Positions 33,854 through 43,823 of a stretch of 64,000 nucleotides of DNA are shown here, piece by piece. Each line of letters opens with the position of its first letter. Position 1 is the first letter of the stretch. The translations under genes and the position numbers were made by a program. The DNA is from Pedobacter antarcticus. GTDB lineage: Bacteria > Bacteroidota > Bacteroidia > Sphingobacteriales > Sphingobacteriaceae. The notes beneath the pieces are model-generated. The model had not been told where the DNA came from. It saw only the letters and a list, made by a program, of their open reading frames with translations, and did no database searches. Where the stretch lies: the NCBI RefSeq assembly GCF_900112985.1, contig NZ_FONS01000001.1, positions 865,730-929,729 on the forward strand, written 5' to 3'.

Positions 33854-35977
33854 ATGAAAAATAAACAAGCTTCCTTTATATTTATACTGATTCTGATTGT
33901 CCTTTATATTATCACACTCCTGCGGACTTCTTACGATCAATACGCCGAACAGAAAAACTTGTATGCTACCAGTCTTGAACTACAGGCAAATAATGAGCAG
34001 ATCGCGAAGCTCGATACGATTAGCATGGGCTTGCAAGACGCAGAAAACAATTTCAGGATGTATACTTCTATCTGGGACAGAAAATACTTTAATCTATATA
34101 ATCAGGAAATAAAAAAAATCTCAGACCTCCTGGAGAGTTTTTCCAGGAGAGATGTCAAAAATATATCAGATGACATCTCCCAGGATCTGGCTAAGAAAAA
34201 AGAACAAGTATTACTTTATACGCAAATAAAGAAACTAACAGACTCCCTGATGTCTGCCAACCTTCTAGTAGACACCGTTCAGAAGCTCCAGGTCATTAAA
34301 TCCTTCCGTCCAGCGACTAATGAGGTGGTCAAAAAAACGGTAGTCGTAGAAGAGGTTAAAACCGAAACCAAAAAACCTAAATTCTTCCAGCGTCTTAAAG
34401 GCGCACTGTTGAATAAAGAATTAAAAGACACCTCAAAAAACAGCAGGATCGAAACTACTTATGAAAAAGTGCCGAGTCAGCAGAACCTTTATACCAAAAA
34501 GCAACTGGACCAGGTAGAGAATTTCTACAGACAATTACTAGAAAAACAGCGCGGTTCACATGCACAGCTCAGTAAAAAAGAGCAATCAATTTTGAGGCTG
34601 AACGAACAGATTCTGCAAAATATCAAACTCATGTTTAAGGAGTTTAAACACAGAGAACTGCAACTAGACGAGGTACGGAAGAATCTGCTCAGAGATAAGA
34701 CACTACACGCCTTAAAAGTAATTGACAGATCCGGTAAAATCAGCTTTTTTATAGGTGTCATTTCCTTCATTATTATTATACTTTTACTTATTAAGTTATA
34801 CAAAACTTATTCAAAAATACTCGTTGCCAATAAGAAGGCCTCGGAACAGGTAATCTTCAAATCACGATTTTTCACCAGCATCAGTCATGAAATGCGTACA
34901 CCGCTGAATGCGATTATGGGTGTTACAGAACAATTAAAAACCACCACTCTGAACCCGGAACAGAAGTCTATGTCGACTTTACTGGAGACATCATCCTCCA
35001 TGCTCCTATCTGCAGTAAATGAGATCCTGGATTTCTCCAGACTGGAAAGCGGAAAGCTTACACTTTCAAAAGTGCCTTTCCGGTACAAAAAAGTATTACA
35101 TGATATTATTGCCACTACCGAAGTTCTATCGGCACAGAAGAACCTGAAACTGGTATACGATCAGAATGATGTACCTGACCTGACAGTAACTGGAGACCCA
35201 TACAGATTGAAACAGATCTTGCTGAACCTGGTTGCCAATGCCATTAAATTCACAGATCAGGGTACTATTAAGATTGATCTGAAAGTAAAAAAACTACCTG
35301 AAAAAATGGTTTCATTGCAGATTAGTATTGCAGATACCGGCATTGGTATTTCAGAACAAGATCTGCCTTATATATTTGATGAATTCAGACAGGTTGTTCA
35401 TTATCACAGGATAGACTGGCAGAAAGGCTCAGGTTTGGGTCTCCCTATTTGTAAGAAACTAATTGAATTACATCATGGGAAAATAAACGTTCGGAGTAAT
35501 GTCGGAAAAGGATCTGTCTTTGAAATCGAATTACCTTATAAAATACCAGAAGGATCGGATGCTGAATACACAACAGAAAGACCGGGCCTGCAGACAGAAA
35601 CCTTCAAAGGCAAAAAGTTACTGGTTGTAGATGATGCAGAAATGAACCTGGTGGTTACAGGTATGATCTTAAAGAAACAAGGTATTGATTTTGATACTGC
35701 AAATACCGGCTCTGAAGCTTTAACCTTATTTGAAAAGAACCATTATGACATGGTATTAACAGACATACAGATGCCTGACATGGATGGCCTTGAATTGACC
35801 AGAAAAATCCGAAACTCAAAAGATCTGCAGAGAAGTAATACACCGGTGCTGGCTATCACCGGACAGATCTCACAGGACGCACATCAGGATTACCTCACCG
35901 CAGGTATGAATGATTATCTGATCAAACCCTATACTGCTGCAGATCTAACCGAAAAGATAATGGACTACCTGCACTAA
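33854..35977 (+). CDS. Hybrid sensor histidine kinase / response regulator
   Basis: This 707-residue protein has a membrane segment at about 8-24, a long periplasmic region to about 298 with a predicted coiled coil, a second membrane segment near 300-318, then HisKA with phospho-acceptor His345 (SHEMRTPLNA). A HATPase domain (GSGLGLPICKKL) and a C-terminal receiver domain with Asp637 (TDIQMPDMDG) follow. The periplasmic part has no recognisable sensor domain but contains a basic, proline-poor insert at about 145-200. The signal is unknown. It ends at a strong bidirectional terminator. Confidence 0.93.
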   Translation: MKNKQASFIFILILIVLYIITLLRTSYDQYAEQKNLYATSLELQANNEQIAKLDTISMGLQDAENNFRMYTSIWDRKYFNLYNQEIKKISDLLESFSRRDVKNISDDISQDLAKKKEQVLLYTQIKKLTDSLMSANLLVDTVQKLQVIKSFRPATNEVVKKTVVVEEVKTETKKPKFFQRLKGALLNKELKDTSKNSRIETTYEKVPSQQNLYTKKQLDQVENFYRQLLEKQRGSHAQLSKKEQSILRLNEQILQNIKLMFKEFKHRELQLDEVRKNLLRDKTLHALKVIDRSGKISFFIGVISFIIIILLLIKLYKTYSKILVANKKASEQVIFKSRFFTSISHEMRTPLNAIMGVTEQLKTTTLNPEQKSMSTLLETSSSMLLSAVNEILDFSRLESGKLTLSKVPFRYKKVLHDIIATTEVLSAQKNLKLVYDQNDVPDLTVTGDPYRLKQILLNLVANAIKFTDQGTIKIDLKVKKLPEKMVSLQISIADTGIGISEQDLPYIFDEFRQVVHYHRIDWQKGSGLGLPICKKLIELHHGKINVRSNVGKGSVFEIELPYKIPEGSDAEYTTERPGLQTETFKGKKLLVVDDAEMNLVVTGMILKKQGIDFDTANTGSEALTLFEKNHYDMVLTDIQMPDMDGLELTRKIRNSKDLQRSNTPVLAITGQISQDAHQDYLTAGMNDYLIKPYTAADLTEKIMDYLH

Positions 35978-36018
35978 CTGCAAGGTGCTACCGAACTAAC
36001 AGTAAAAATCCAATAAAT

Positions 36019-36056
36019 AAAAAAACACCGGACACATAGTATCCGGTGTTTTTTTT
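36019..36056. terminator. Bidirectional terminator between the kinase and Hc1 genes
   Basis: ACACCGGA (36025-36032) pairs with TCCGGTGT (36042-36049). An A-run precedes it and a T-run follows, so it ends both the kinase gene and the convergent Hc1 gene. Confidence 0.9.
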
Positions 36057-36078
36057 ATGACATTAATGTCAGAGTATC

Positions 36079-36258
36079 TTATTTAGTGCTGTTTTTCTTT
36101 TCAGTAACTTCAGTACGAATGTCCTGAGCTAATGTTTTCAAATCTTGCATAGCTTTACGTACTCTTGTTCCGGCAGCACCGTTACCTGAGTTATAAAACT
36201 TGTCAGCATCTGCCTCAACTCCGGCGATTAATTCTTTTAATTTTGCGAATTTTTCCAT
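36079..36258 (-). CDS. Histone H1-like protein Hc1
   Basis: This 59-residue gene was read by hand on the minus strand, from ATG at 36258 to TAA at 36079. The product, MEKFAKLKELIAGVEADADK at the start, then a GNGAAGTRVRKAMQDLKTLA core and a Lys-rich end, matches the Bacteroidota Hc1 (PF07432) histone-like proteins. It is short, basic at its C-terminus and helical. Hc1 proteins bind DNA and are linked to nucleoid compaction, best known in Chlamydia; the role here is inferred. It has a full -7 box at 36319-36326 and a leader of about 54 bases. Confidence 0.88.
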   Translation of the reverse strand: MEKFAKLKELIAGVEADADKFYNSGNGAAGTRVRKAMQDLKTLAQDIRTEVTEKKNSTK

Positions 36259-36318
36259 GATATTTTGTTAATTAAATTTGATTTCTGAGCTTAAAGGTAA
36301 TAAATATTGGTTTTCTTC

Positions 36319-36326
36319 CAAATCTA
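36319..36326 (-). promoter_or_regulatory. -7 box of the Hc1 gene
   Basis: The minus strand reads TAGATTTG, a full TAnnTTTG match, 60 bases upstream of ATG 36258. Confidence 0.55.
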
Positions 36327-36424
36327 TAACGAAGTATAATTAGCATAAATTATACGCCTGTATTTATTTAAAACCAATTTTTCATGGTATTGTTAGACTG
36401 ACAAGAAACAAAATCACATCAGAC

Positions 36425-36742
36425 ATGGAAAACGAAAAAGACAACAAAAACCCTCAAACGGCTGTAAATAAGGACTATAACCCTAATAAACCAGAAGAAA
36501 TTACAAGGCCTCAATACAACAGTACAAGTGAAAAACGGGACAGTGGTAATTTGCCTTCTATTGAGAATTTAGATCATCAAAATAACGATCAACACCCCCC
36601 GGCCCCGACTGAAAACGCAGACAGAGGGCCTGAAAAGGGTATAAACGATGAATCTTTATTCGGTAAAAACACAGATACAGACCTTGGTGCCGGGAAAAGA
36701 GATAAGGATGAGGATGAAGACGAGAAGATAATCCGGACGTAA
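36425..36742 (+). CDS. Hydrophilic low-complexity protein of unknown function
   Basis: This 105-residue protein is rich in Asn, Asp, Glu, Lys and Pro, with no hydrophobic segment and no signal peptide, and is almost certainly disordered. The C-terminus has an acidic Asp/Glu run. Such small hydrophilic proteins are common in Bacteroidota and resemble stress-related or hydrophilin-like proteins, but no family is recognised. No terminator or clear promoter was found. Its start is ATG 36425. Confidence 0.6.
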   Translation: MENEKDNKNPQTAVNKDYNPNKPEEITRPQYNSTSEKRDSGNLPSIENLDHQNNDQHPPAPTENADRGPEKGINDESLFGKNTDTDLGAGKRDKDEDEDEKIIRT

Positions 36743-36793
36743 TTTCTTCACCGTTCTTAAGCCCACCGTATGGCTCAGGATTCCCGGCTGATT

Positions 36794-38389
36794 TTAAAAA
36801 GACACTGGCGATGGTTGACTTGATTTTACGTTGATCTTCGTTCTGTTTAAAAATGGGAACATCGCAATCAGCAGAATTGCCGCAATAATAACTATGCTGA
36901 TGAAATAATAATAATCCATCATATAGCGCAATTGCGCCTGTGCGTCTACACTCTTATTTAATAAGCCCCTGCTGATCTTCGCAGCTTGATCTACCGGTAT
37001 ACCCTTTGCACTTACTATGCGGCTGTAAAGATTTAACCGTTCGGTCAGTTGTGTATTCAAACCACTGAGCTGCTCCTGAAAACGGTTATAGTGGTTAGCC
37101 TTATGCTGTAACTGGAAATAATTAATAAGCGCTATACTTCCAGCAAAACTAGTAAAGCGAAAAAATACTCCCGTCGCAGAAGCTGATCCGCTGAGATAAA
37201 CCGGCACTGATGAGATTGAGTACACGATAATAGGCATCATCAGCAAACCTGCTCCTATCCCCTGCAGGATCAAAGGAATAATAAAAGTATTTGCATCTGC
37301 CTGCGTACTAAACAAAAACCACATCCAGACATGGAAAACGAGTAAACATATAAATCCATAAATCCAGACCAGCCTGGTTGGCCGTTTTAGAATCAGCAAC
37401 CGTGATGAGATTATAACACCAAAAACGATTCCCAGTACGTTATATAACATGATATTTCCCAGATGTGTGGGGTCCATACCCAGAATTGTCGTGAAATATG
37501 TTGAAACAACTGAAAATGCCCCCCTAATAATATACAAGAAAGCGATCATGAACATACCTACTACAAAATTCCGGTATTTAAACACCTGGAGATTCAGGTA
37601 TGGCCTTTTAAGTTTGAGCTGACGCAGTATCAGAATAGCCATTAACAGTACGATCGCAATTACACTCCTGACAATTCTAATATCGTCGAACCAATAATAT
37701 TGCTGCCCGTAGGCTAGTGTATATCCGATAAGTAATAATAAAACTGAATAGATAATAAAGCTGTAGACTTCTAGCTGATATAAGGGCATTTTTCGGTTTA
37801 GCCGCACATTATTCATAATCATCAGTAATAGAATACCTCCCGGCATGTAGGCAAAAATGATAAACTTATAAAGTACATTATAATCGAAGTTATCCAAAAT
37901 AGGAGCAGTAATAAATGTCGAAACAGGCGTAACACAAAGTAACATACCATAAAACACCGAGTAACCAATTTCCCGGGCCCTTTCGTTATTCAGGCTGCCA
38001 AAAATGAGTGTAATACAGATACTGGTAGCCATACAATTAGCCATCCCCTCAATAAACCTGAAAATGAAAAGAATATAGGCGTGGTGCGTATGATAACAGA
38101 TATATGCTGTAATCACCTGTACAATTATGCTTAGCAGAAAGTATTCCCTGGTAGCAGTGAAAATGAAAAATCGCCTCTCCAATGCAAAAAAACCACATAC
38201 TGCTGCGTAAAACACCAACATAGAATACTGGACATCAGCTGGCTCAATGCCATAATAGCCAGAAGCAGCAGTAATATTTACCGAAGAAAGGCCAAATAAA
38301 ATCAGACCAGGAAGAATAGCCATAAAAATAGCCAGCCTGATTAGCCAGACCGGTACCCAGGATTTAAAAACCGGTAATACAGCGCTCAT
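36794..38389 (-). CDS. MFS transporter (DHA2/EmrB-like)
   Basis: This 531-residue membrane protein has about 14 hydrophobic segments, as in the DHA2 drug:H+ antiporter family, with an arginine-containing loop after the first helices (RFIEGMANCMATS). It is the last gene of a three-gene minus-strand operon with the HlyD-like and TolC-like genes. One base separates it from the HlyD-like gene. The set is the inner-membrane pump, adaptor and outer-membrane channel of a tripartite efflux system. The substrate is unknown. Confidence 0.9.
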   Translation of the reverse strand: MSAVLPVFKSWVPVWLIRLAIFMAILPGLILFGLSSVNITAASGYYGIEPADVQYSMLVFYAAVCGFFALERRFFIFTATREYFLLSIIVQVITAYICYHTHHAYILFIFRFIEGMANCMATSICITLIFGSLNNERAREIGYSVFYGMLLCVTPVSTFITAPILDNFDYNVLYKFIIFAYMPGGILLLMIMNNVRLNRKMPLYQLEVYSFIIYSVLLLLIGYTLAYGQQYYWFDDIRIVRSVIAIVLLMAILILRQLKLKRPYLNLQVFKYRNFVVGMFMIAFLYIIRGAFSVVSTYFTTILGMDPTHLGNIMLYNVLGIVFGVIISSRLLILKRPTRLVWIYGFICLLVFHVWMWFLFSTQADANTFIIPLILQGIGAGLLMMPIIVYSISSVPVYLSGSASATGVFFRFTSFAGSIALINYFQLQHKANHYNRFQEQLSGLNTQLTERLNLYSRIVSAKGIPVDQAAKISRGLLNKSVDAQAQLRYMMDYYYFISIVIIAAILLIAMFPFLNRTKINVKSSQPSPVSF

Positions 38390-38390
38390 T

Positions 38391-39449
38391 TCAATCTTTC
38401 TTTATTTTAACATTTGCATTCATCCCGGCTTTCAGATTTTCAAGTTTAGCTTTGTCATCAGTTAATAAGATCTTTACCGGTATCCGTTGAACAATTTTTA
38501 CGAAATTACCTGTAGAATTATCTGGAGGGAGTAAAGAGAACCGCGCTCCCGTTGCAGGGGACAGGGAAACAATTTTGCCTTTAAATACCTGACCAGGATA
38601 AGCATCCGTCATGATTTCGGCCAGACCATTAATCCGCATAGTAGAAACCTGAGTTTCTTTAAAATTTGCAATCACCCATTTACCAGCTTCCTGGTCTACG
38701 ATATAAGCCAGGGTCTGGCCTGCCTGGATCAATTGTCCTTCCTGGATTGTACGTCTCCCCATTTTACCATTATAAGGGGCGGTGATTATTGTATAACCTA
38801 CATCCAGACGGTTACGGTCAAGCAATGCTTCCCTCCTTTTTATTTCTGCTTCATAAACACCTTTTTGTGATTTGATAGCTTCAACTTTTGACAAGGAAGC
38901 CTGATAGTTATCAACTGCAGCACGATACTCTGCAGTGGCGACATCTAATGCCGCTTTACTATTCTCGAGTTGCTGTTTTGTAGCAGATTCAACCTTATAT
39001 AGTGCTGCATACCTATCATAATCCTGCTGTTGCTTTAATAACCTGGCTTTCGCCGAAGCAATCTGACTTTGTGTAACCACAGAAACTGCCGCATTCGACT
39101 GCACATCATTTTGTAAAACCCCAATCTGCGCCCTAGCGTTGGCCAGGGCCGCCTCAGCCTCTTTTGCCTGCAATTCATATTCACTATTATCGATAATCAG
39201 CAGCGTATCTCCTTTATTTACCGCCTCATTTTCCTCGTATTTAATTTTGCGGATATAACCCGTTACCCTGGAAGTTACCGGGTTAATATATTCCTCTATC
39301 TGGGCATCGTTTGTCTCTTCGTATCTATATAATTGAAATAAGGTGATCACGCCCCAAATCGCGAGAGCGACAGCAATTCCGGTTGCAATCCAAGCCGTTA
39401 TTTTGGTAATCAGCCTGTCAGTATTGGTATAATTTTCGTTAGTTTTCAT
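38391..39449 (-). CDS. HlyD/EmrA-type membrane-fusion protein
   Basis: This 352-residue periplasmic adaptor has an N-terminal membrane anchor (about 18-36), a biotinyl-lipoyl-like half (NKGDTLLIIDNSEYE), a long coiled-coil hairpin (about 75-205), the second half-motif (ITAPYNGKMGRR), and a beta-barrel domain. It links the MFS pump to the TolC-like channel. Gaps of one base on each side make the operon nearly seamless. Confidence 0.92.
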   Translation of the reverse strand: MKTNENYTNTDRLITKITAWIATGIAVALAIWGVITLFQLYRYEETNDAQIEEYINPVTSRVTGYIRKIKYEENEAVNKGDTLLIIDNSEYELQAKEAEAALANARAQIGVLQNDVQSNAAVSVVTQSQIASAKARLLKQQQDYDRYAALYKVESATKQQLENSKAALDVATAEYRAAVDNYQASLSKVEAIKSQKGVYEAEIKRREALLDRNRLDVGYTIITAPYNGKMGRRTIQEGQLIQAGQTLAYIVDQEAGKWVIANFKETQVSTMRINGLAEIMTDAYPGQVFKGKIVSLSPATGARFSLLPPDNSTGNFVKIVQRIPVKILLTDDKAKLENLKAGMNANVKIKKD

Positions 39450-39450
39450 T

Positions 39451-40776
39451 TTAGAGATTGCCTATAGCCTTTTGTAATTGATAATATTGAAACTGAGCAG
39501 CTATTTTTGCCGCAGCATAATCGAACCGGGTTTGCAGTAATTGTGTATCTGCATCTAATAAATCAGTGACAAGCGCCAACTGATTGAAATAGGTATTATT
39601 TACAATCCTTAAGTTTTCTGTCGCCTGGATGATATTTTCGCGGGCAACATCCATTCTTTTCAAAGACTCCTGGTAACGCAGGTAAGCCGTATTTATTTCC
39701 ACCCGTATATTATCCTCCGTACCACTGTGTTCAACCTCCTGTTCCTGTATTTTTAATACAGCGTCGCGGGTTTTATGCGTATTGTGGTAAAGAGAGGAGA
39801 TCGGAAAGCTGGCTTTAACGCCCGTCATTCCTAAACCATACAGTGCAATTGAATATGGATACAGCATAATTTGAGGGTAGGAATAGCTGTAATTTGCAAA
39901 AAGACCTAATTTTAAAGCGGTATTAGATTTCACTTTACGCAGCTCCAGTTCACGAAGTTCCTCTTCCTTTTCCGATATTTTAAAAGCGTAAGAATGTCCC
40001 ATCGCTGTATTCAGATATTCCTGATAAGGAAGTAAAACAGGCATTTCATTATCGTCCGCGGCGGCTGGGTTAAGTATGAACTCATCCGGCTCCCCCATTA
40101 GTATATTCAATTTTTGATTGGCAATTTTCAGGTCATTATTTAACTGCTCCAGTGCCATTTGCTGTTTGGACAGCTTTAAAGTCACACGTAATACATCACT
40201 TTTTAACACAACACCATTTTTTTGCAATTGCTGAATTTCCTCGAGCTGCTTTTGCTGGTCACTGATATCTTTAAGTAACAATGTTTTAAAAATAGTACTG
40301 CGCTGCATATCGAGATATAGAGCTGCTGCCTGAAGCTTCATTTCTGAAACAGTCAGATGCTTGCGTTCCTGTGCAATTTCATTTTCTTTCTGCTCCAGCT
40401 TAATATTAAGATTAGTCCGCCCGCCATTATAAAGATTTAAGTAGGCTTCCCCGCCAACGCGATAAGTGGTATGTACTACTTCCATCTGTGTAGGTGCATG
40501 AAGTAAGCCGTTTTCATAAACAGGAAAATTACTTACGCGGGCATACTCACCCGCTACACCAATCTCCGGCAGTCTTTCCGCTTTGGCATCTTTAATACCT
40601 TCTATGGATTCACGGACACGGAGATCCTGAATCTGAATAGCTTTATTTTGAGCGGAAACCTTATCCCAGATTTGTTGAATGGAAAGCTCCCCTTTAACTG
40701 GTTGTTGAGCTTTTATAGGATTGAAGAGAGCGAATGACAGCAAAATTAGTACTGTCTTTTTATGAAGATGATACAT
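39451..40776 (-). CDS. TolC family outer-membrane efflux protein
   Basis: This 441-residue protein has a signal peptide (about 1-23, ending IKAQQ). ATG 40776 is chosen over 40794 because it gives the clean signal sequence and sits 18 bases after the -7 box at 40794. The mature part has the two repeated outer-membrane-efflux regions with long helical hairpins. It is the first gene of the efflux operon and divergent from the AraC-type regulator. Confidence 0.92.
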   Translation of the reverse strand: MYHLHKKTVLILLSFALFNPIKAQQPVKGELSIQQIWDKVSAQNKAIQIQDLRVRESIEGIKDAKAERLPEIGVAGEYARVSNFPVYENGLLHAPTQMEVVHTTYRVGGEAYLNLYNGGRTNLNIKLEQKENEIAQERKHLTVSEMKLQAAALYLDMQRSTIFKTLLLKDISDQQKQLEEIQQLQKNGVVLKSDVLRVTLKLSKQQMALEQLNNDLKIANQKLNILMGEPDEFILNPAAADDNEMPVLLPYQEYLNTAMGHSYAFKISEKEEELRELELRKVKSNTALKLGLFANYSYSYPQIMLYPYSIALYGLGMTGVKASFPISSLYHNTHKTRDAVLKIQEQEVEHSGTEDNIRVEINTAYLRYQESLKRMDVARENIIQATENLRIVNNTYFNQLALVTDLLDADTQLLQTRFDYAAAKIAAQFQYYQLQKAIGNL

Positions 40777-40793
40777 ATAGGTAAACAATAGCA

Positions 40794-40801
40794 CAAAAAT
40801 A
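40794..40801 (-). promoter_or_regulatory. -7 box of the efflux operon
   Basis: The minus strand reads TATTTTTG, a full TAnnTTTG match, 18 bases before ATG 40776. It lies in the 83-base gap shared with the divergent AraC-type gene, so the regulator may act here. Confidence 0.6.
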
Positions 40802-40859
40802 CGGTGCTTATAATCCTGTAATTTTATCTATATTACCATTTATTAGTCCATTCCAGCCA

Positions 40860-41648
40860 ATGCCTTATTTAGACACCCACACCTACCTGAAAGCCATAGA
40901 TCTGACACCGCAGGGTATCTTCGTTATGCACGAAAAGGTAGAGCGGCGCCTGCCGCCTCACGCACACCAAAAGCATCAGCTTACCTATGTAGAAGGTGGC
41001 ATAGCCTATATTTATATGCAGAACAAGACCTATATCATACCTGCACGTCACTATGTCTGGATTCCCAGCGGACTTGAGCATTATTTAAAAGTGCGAAATG
41101 CACAAACCGTAACCAGAAACCTCTATTTCCATGACGACGGTCAAGATCCCTTTTATGATAAGCTGGGCATATACCCCGTCAATAATCTCCTTTTCGAGAT
41201 GATAGTATTTACAGAACACTGGAATGGAACTGTGAATATAAAGGAAGAAGGTTTTGCTTTCCTTTCGGCTATTAAAGATATCCTGCCTAAGCTTAATACA
41301 CGCGCTTTACCAATTGCATTGCCGACGACAGCTAACACCAGACTTCGCCCGGTTATTATGTACCTGAGTACACATTTTTCTGAACATTTAACATTACAGT
41401 CCCTGAGTGAAAGATTCGGAATGGGTGAGCGGACTTTGTCGCGGCTATTTCAATCTACGATGAGCATTTCCTTTTTGCAATACCTCAAATTACTCCGTAC
41501 CGTCAAAGCCATAGAAATGCTGTTACAGCACGACAAAACCACCTCAGAAATTGCTTATCTGACCGGATATAACAGTCTTGCAGCCTTTAGCAAAGCTTTC
41601 CATCAATTAACTAATTTCCGGCCGACAGATTTTGCTAAGAAAATCTAG
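40860..41648 (+). CDS. AraC family transcriptional regulator
   Basis: This 262-residue regulator has an N-terminal cupin-like ligand-binding domain (HAHQKHQLTYVEGG) and a C-terminal two-helix-turn-helix AraC domain (about 160-262) with LSERFGMGERTLSRLF and the GYNSLAAFSKAFHQ signature. It is divergent from the TolC-HlyD-MFS operon with only 83 bases between start codons, so it is the prime candidate regulator. It overlaps the stop of the convergent kup gene by 4 bases. Confidence 0.92.
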   Translation: MPYLDTHTYLKAIDLTPQGIFVMHEKVERRLPPHAHQKHQLTYVEGGIAYIYMQNKTYIIPARHYVWIPSGLEHYLKVRNAQTVTRNLYFHDDGQDPFYDKLGIYPVNNLLFEMIVFTEHWNGTVNIKEEGFAFLSAIKDILPKLNTRALPIALPTTANTRLRPVIMYLSTHFSEHLTLQSLSERFGMGERTLSRLFQSTMSISFLQYLKLLRTVKAIEMLLQHDKTTSEIAYLTGYNSLAAFSKAFHQLTNFRPTDFAKKI

Positions 41649-43582
41649 TTTAATCTTTTCAGCTGAAAATCTGTTGGAATTTCTACGATCAACGGCACCT
41701 TTTCCACTGCAACAAAACTCAGATCAAGGCCAAAACCTTTTTCCTCTGCTACACTGAATGTTTTAAGGAAACCATAATAAATCATCGTGAATCTTTCAAT
41801 CAGATTCAATGTATCCGCGTTTGAGAGTACTTTTTCGATTACTACAAACCTGAAATCGCCGGCGATATGATGCTCTTTAAGCGAGTTATATTTACTGGTA
41901 ATGTCAATTTCTTTGTTGGCAACCATCTCTTCAACAACTTTACGGAAAAGCACATTAACACGCTGCTCCACTCGAAAACCTAACCGGAAATCAATGCGGA
42001 TCAATTTCTTATCAATCAACTGTTCCACTTTATATTCGAGTGTGAACGGCTCGTCTGTTACATCCACGTGAATAAGCCAGTACACATCTGCCCTTTTTGG
42101 ATGCTTCTGAATAATGGAATACATAATAGATGATTCAATTTCGGTCGCAAAATTCGCACTCGTCAGATAAACCAGCTGAGATGCATATTTTGGAATAGAT
42201 TCATCTTCGCTGATCTTACCAAGAATCGGGTAGAATTTCTCAATATCCACAAAGCGCATGTACCGGTTTCTGATTCTGCGGCCGTTAGACCAGGTCCACA
42301 TGATAGAGAATAAAGATATCCCCAGCAGTAAAGTGAACCATCCTCCATGCATGATTTTGGCGACATTTCCCAACAGGAATGTAATTTCAATAATACCATA
42401 AACCAGCAGGAATAGTCCGATCAGGTAATAAGGAACCTTTTTACGGATCAGGAATATAGACACCAGAATCGTTGTCATCAGCATGGCCACAGTGATAGAA
42501 AGTCCGTATGCAGCCTCCATATTTTCTGACTTCTGAAAGATGAGCACAACCAGAATACAACCGGCGAATAATATCCAGTTCATGGAGGGAACATATAATT
42601 GCCCCTTTGAATTACTCGGAAAATTAATCTTTACTTTAGGCCAGAGATTTAACCGGACAGCTTCAGAAATCAGGGTAAAAGATCCCGAAATCAGTGCCTG
42701 GCTTGCGACTGCAGCAGCTACTGTGGCAATCAGAATTCCATAAATCAGGAACCAGTCCGGCATAATATGGAAGAAAGGATTCACCTGCCCCAGATGTGTT
42801 CCCTGCAATTGCCATAACCAAACGCCTTGTCCCATATAACTTAGAATCAGACAAATTTTAACGTAAATCCAACTCACTCGAATATTCGATCTTCCGCAAT
42901 GCCCGAGATCCGAATACAGTGCTTCTGCTCCAGTTGTACACAGGAATACCGCACCTATAATGAGAAAAGCCTCTGGATTGGTCGTTAGAATATGGTAGGC
43001 GTAATATGGATTAACAGCCTTCAATATTTCCGGAAAGCTCAACACATAAACCGTTCCCAGCACTGCAATCATCGTAAACCAGATCCACATGATCGGACCA
43101 AATGCCTTACCAATAAAAGAAGTTCCGAATTGCTGTATTCCGAAAAGGAATGTAATAATCAGAATTACAATAGGCACAGTCGGCAGGTCTTTGTAGATAA
43201 TGCCTAAACCTTCAATAGCAGAGGAGACCGTAACTGCCGGGGTCATAATACCATCTGCCAGTAAAGCCGCTCCCCCAATCATTGCCGGTATAATCAACCA
43301 CTTAGCTCTTCGTTTTACCAGGGAGTACAAAGAAAAGATACCCCCCTCCCCTTTATTATCTGCCTGTAAAGTAATAATTACATACTTCAGCGTAGTTTGG
43401 AGTGTCAGCGTCCAGAAGATGCAGGACAACCCTCCCAGGATCAGATCTGCTGTAATAAGCCGGTCGCCGATTATAGCTTTAAAAACATATAAAGGAGAAG
43501 TGCCAATATCCCCGTAAATAATGCCCAGGCTAATTAACACACCTGCTGCTGTCAGCTTGTTGACATCCTTATGACTTGCCAT
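41645..43582 (-). CDS. kup: Kup-type potassium transporter
   Basis: This 645-residue protein has about 12 membrane helices and Kup motifs (GIIYGDIGTSPLYVFKAI near the N-terminus, GTSFIGKAFGPIMWIWF, TGAEALYSDLGHCG), then a cytoplasmic C-terminal domain of about 180 residues. It takes up K+ driven by protons. It overlaps the AraC-type gene tail to tail by 4 bases, with no terminator between. A full -7 box lies at 43601. Confidence 0.95.
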   Translation of the reverse strand: MASHKDVNKLTAAGVLISLGIIYGDIGTSPLYVFKAIIGDRLITADLILGGLSCIFWTLTLQTTLKYVIITLQADNKGEGGIFSLYSLVKRRAKWLIIPAMIGGAALLADGIMTPAVTVSSAIEGLGIIYKDLPTVPIVILIITFLFGIQQFGTSFIGKAFGPIMWIWFTMIAVLGTVYVLSFPEILKAVNPYYAYHILTTNPEAFLIIGAVFLCTTGAEALYSDLGHCGRSNIRVSWIYVKICLILSYMGQGVWLWQLQGTHLGQVNPFFHIMPDWFLIYGILIATVAAAVASQALISGSFTLISEAVRLNLWPKVKINFPSNSKGQLYVPSMNWILFAGCILVVLIFQKSENMEAAYGLSITVAMLMTTILVSIFLIRKKVPYYLIGLFLLVYGIIEITFLLGNVAKIMHGGWFTLLLGISLFSIMWTWSNGRRIRNRYMRFVDIEKFYPILGKISEDESIPKYASQLVYLTSANFATEIESSIMYSIIQKHPKRADVYWLIHVDVTDEPFTLEYKVEQLIDKKLIRIDFRLGFRVEQRVNVLFRKVVEEMVANKEIDITSKYNSLKEHHIAGDFRFVVIEKVLSNADTLNLIERFTMIYYGFLKTFSVAEEKGFGLDLSFVAVEKVPLIVEIPTDFQLKRLN

Positions 43583-43600
43583 CTCTTTAAATTAGTGGCG

Positions 43601-43608
43601 CAAATGTA
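43601..43608 (-). promoter_or_regulatory. -7 box of kup
   Basis: The minus strand reads TACATTTG, a full TAnnTTTG match, 19 bases before the kup ATG. Confidence 0.55.
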
Positions 43609-43823
43609 TGCAATTGTAAATGATTGAGTATGTGCATATCTTATAATTTATCATCTGACTGTTAAATACAGGTTAAATTTCGATCTGAGCGGCCTCAAAG
43701 TCTTTTTTACGCATAAATTTTGCGATATTTGAGATCATACCACAGGATACACTCAGACAGCTCATCCATCCGGTCAATGCCACCTTCCTGCCTGAATAGC
43801 CTGTTCATTCCGAATTTAGCATC

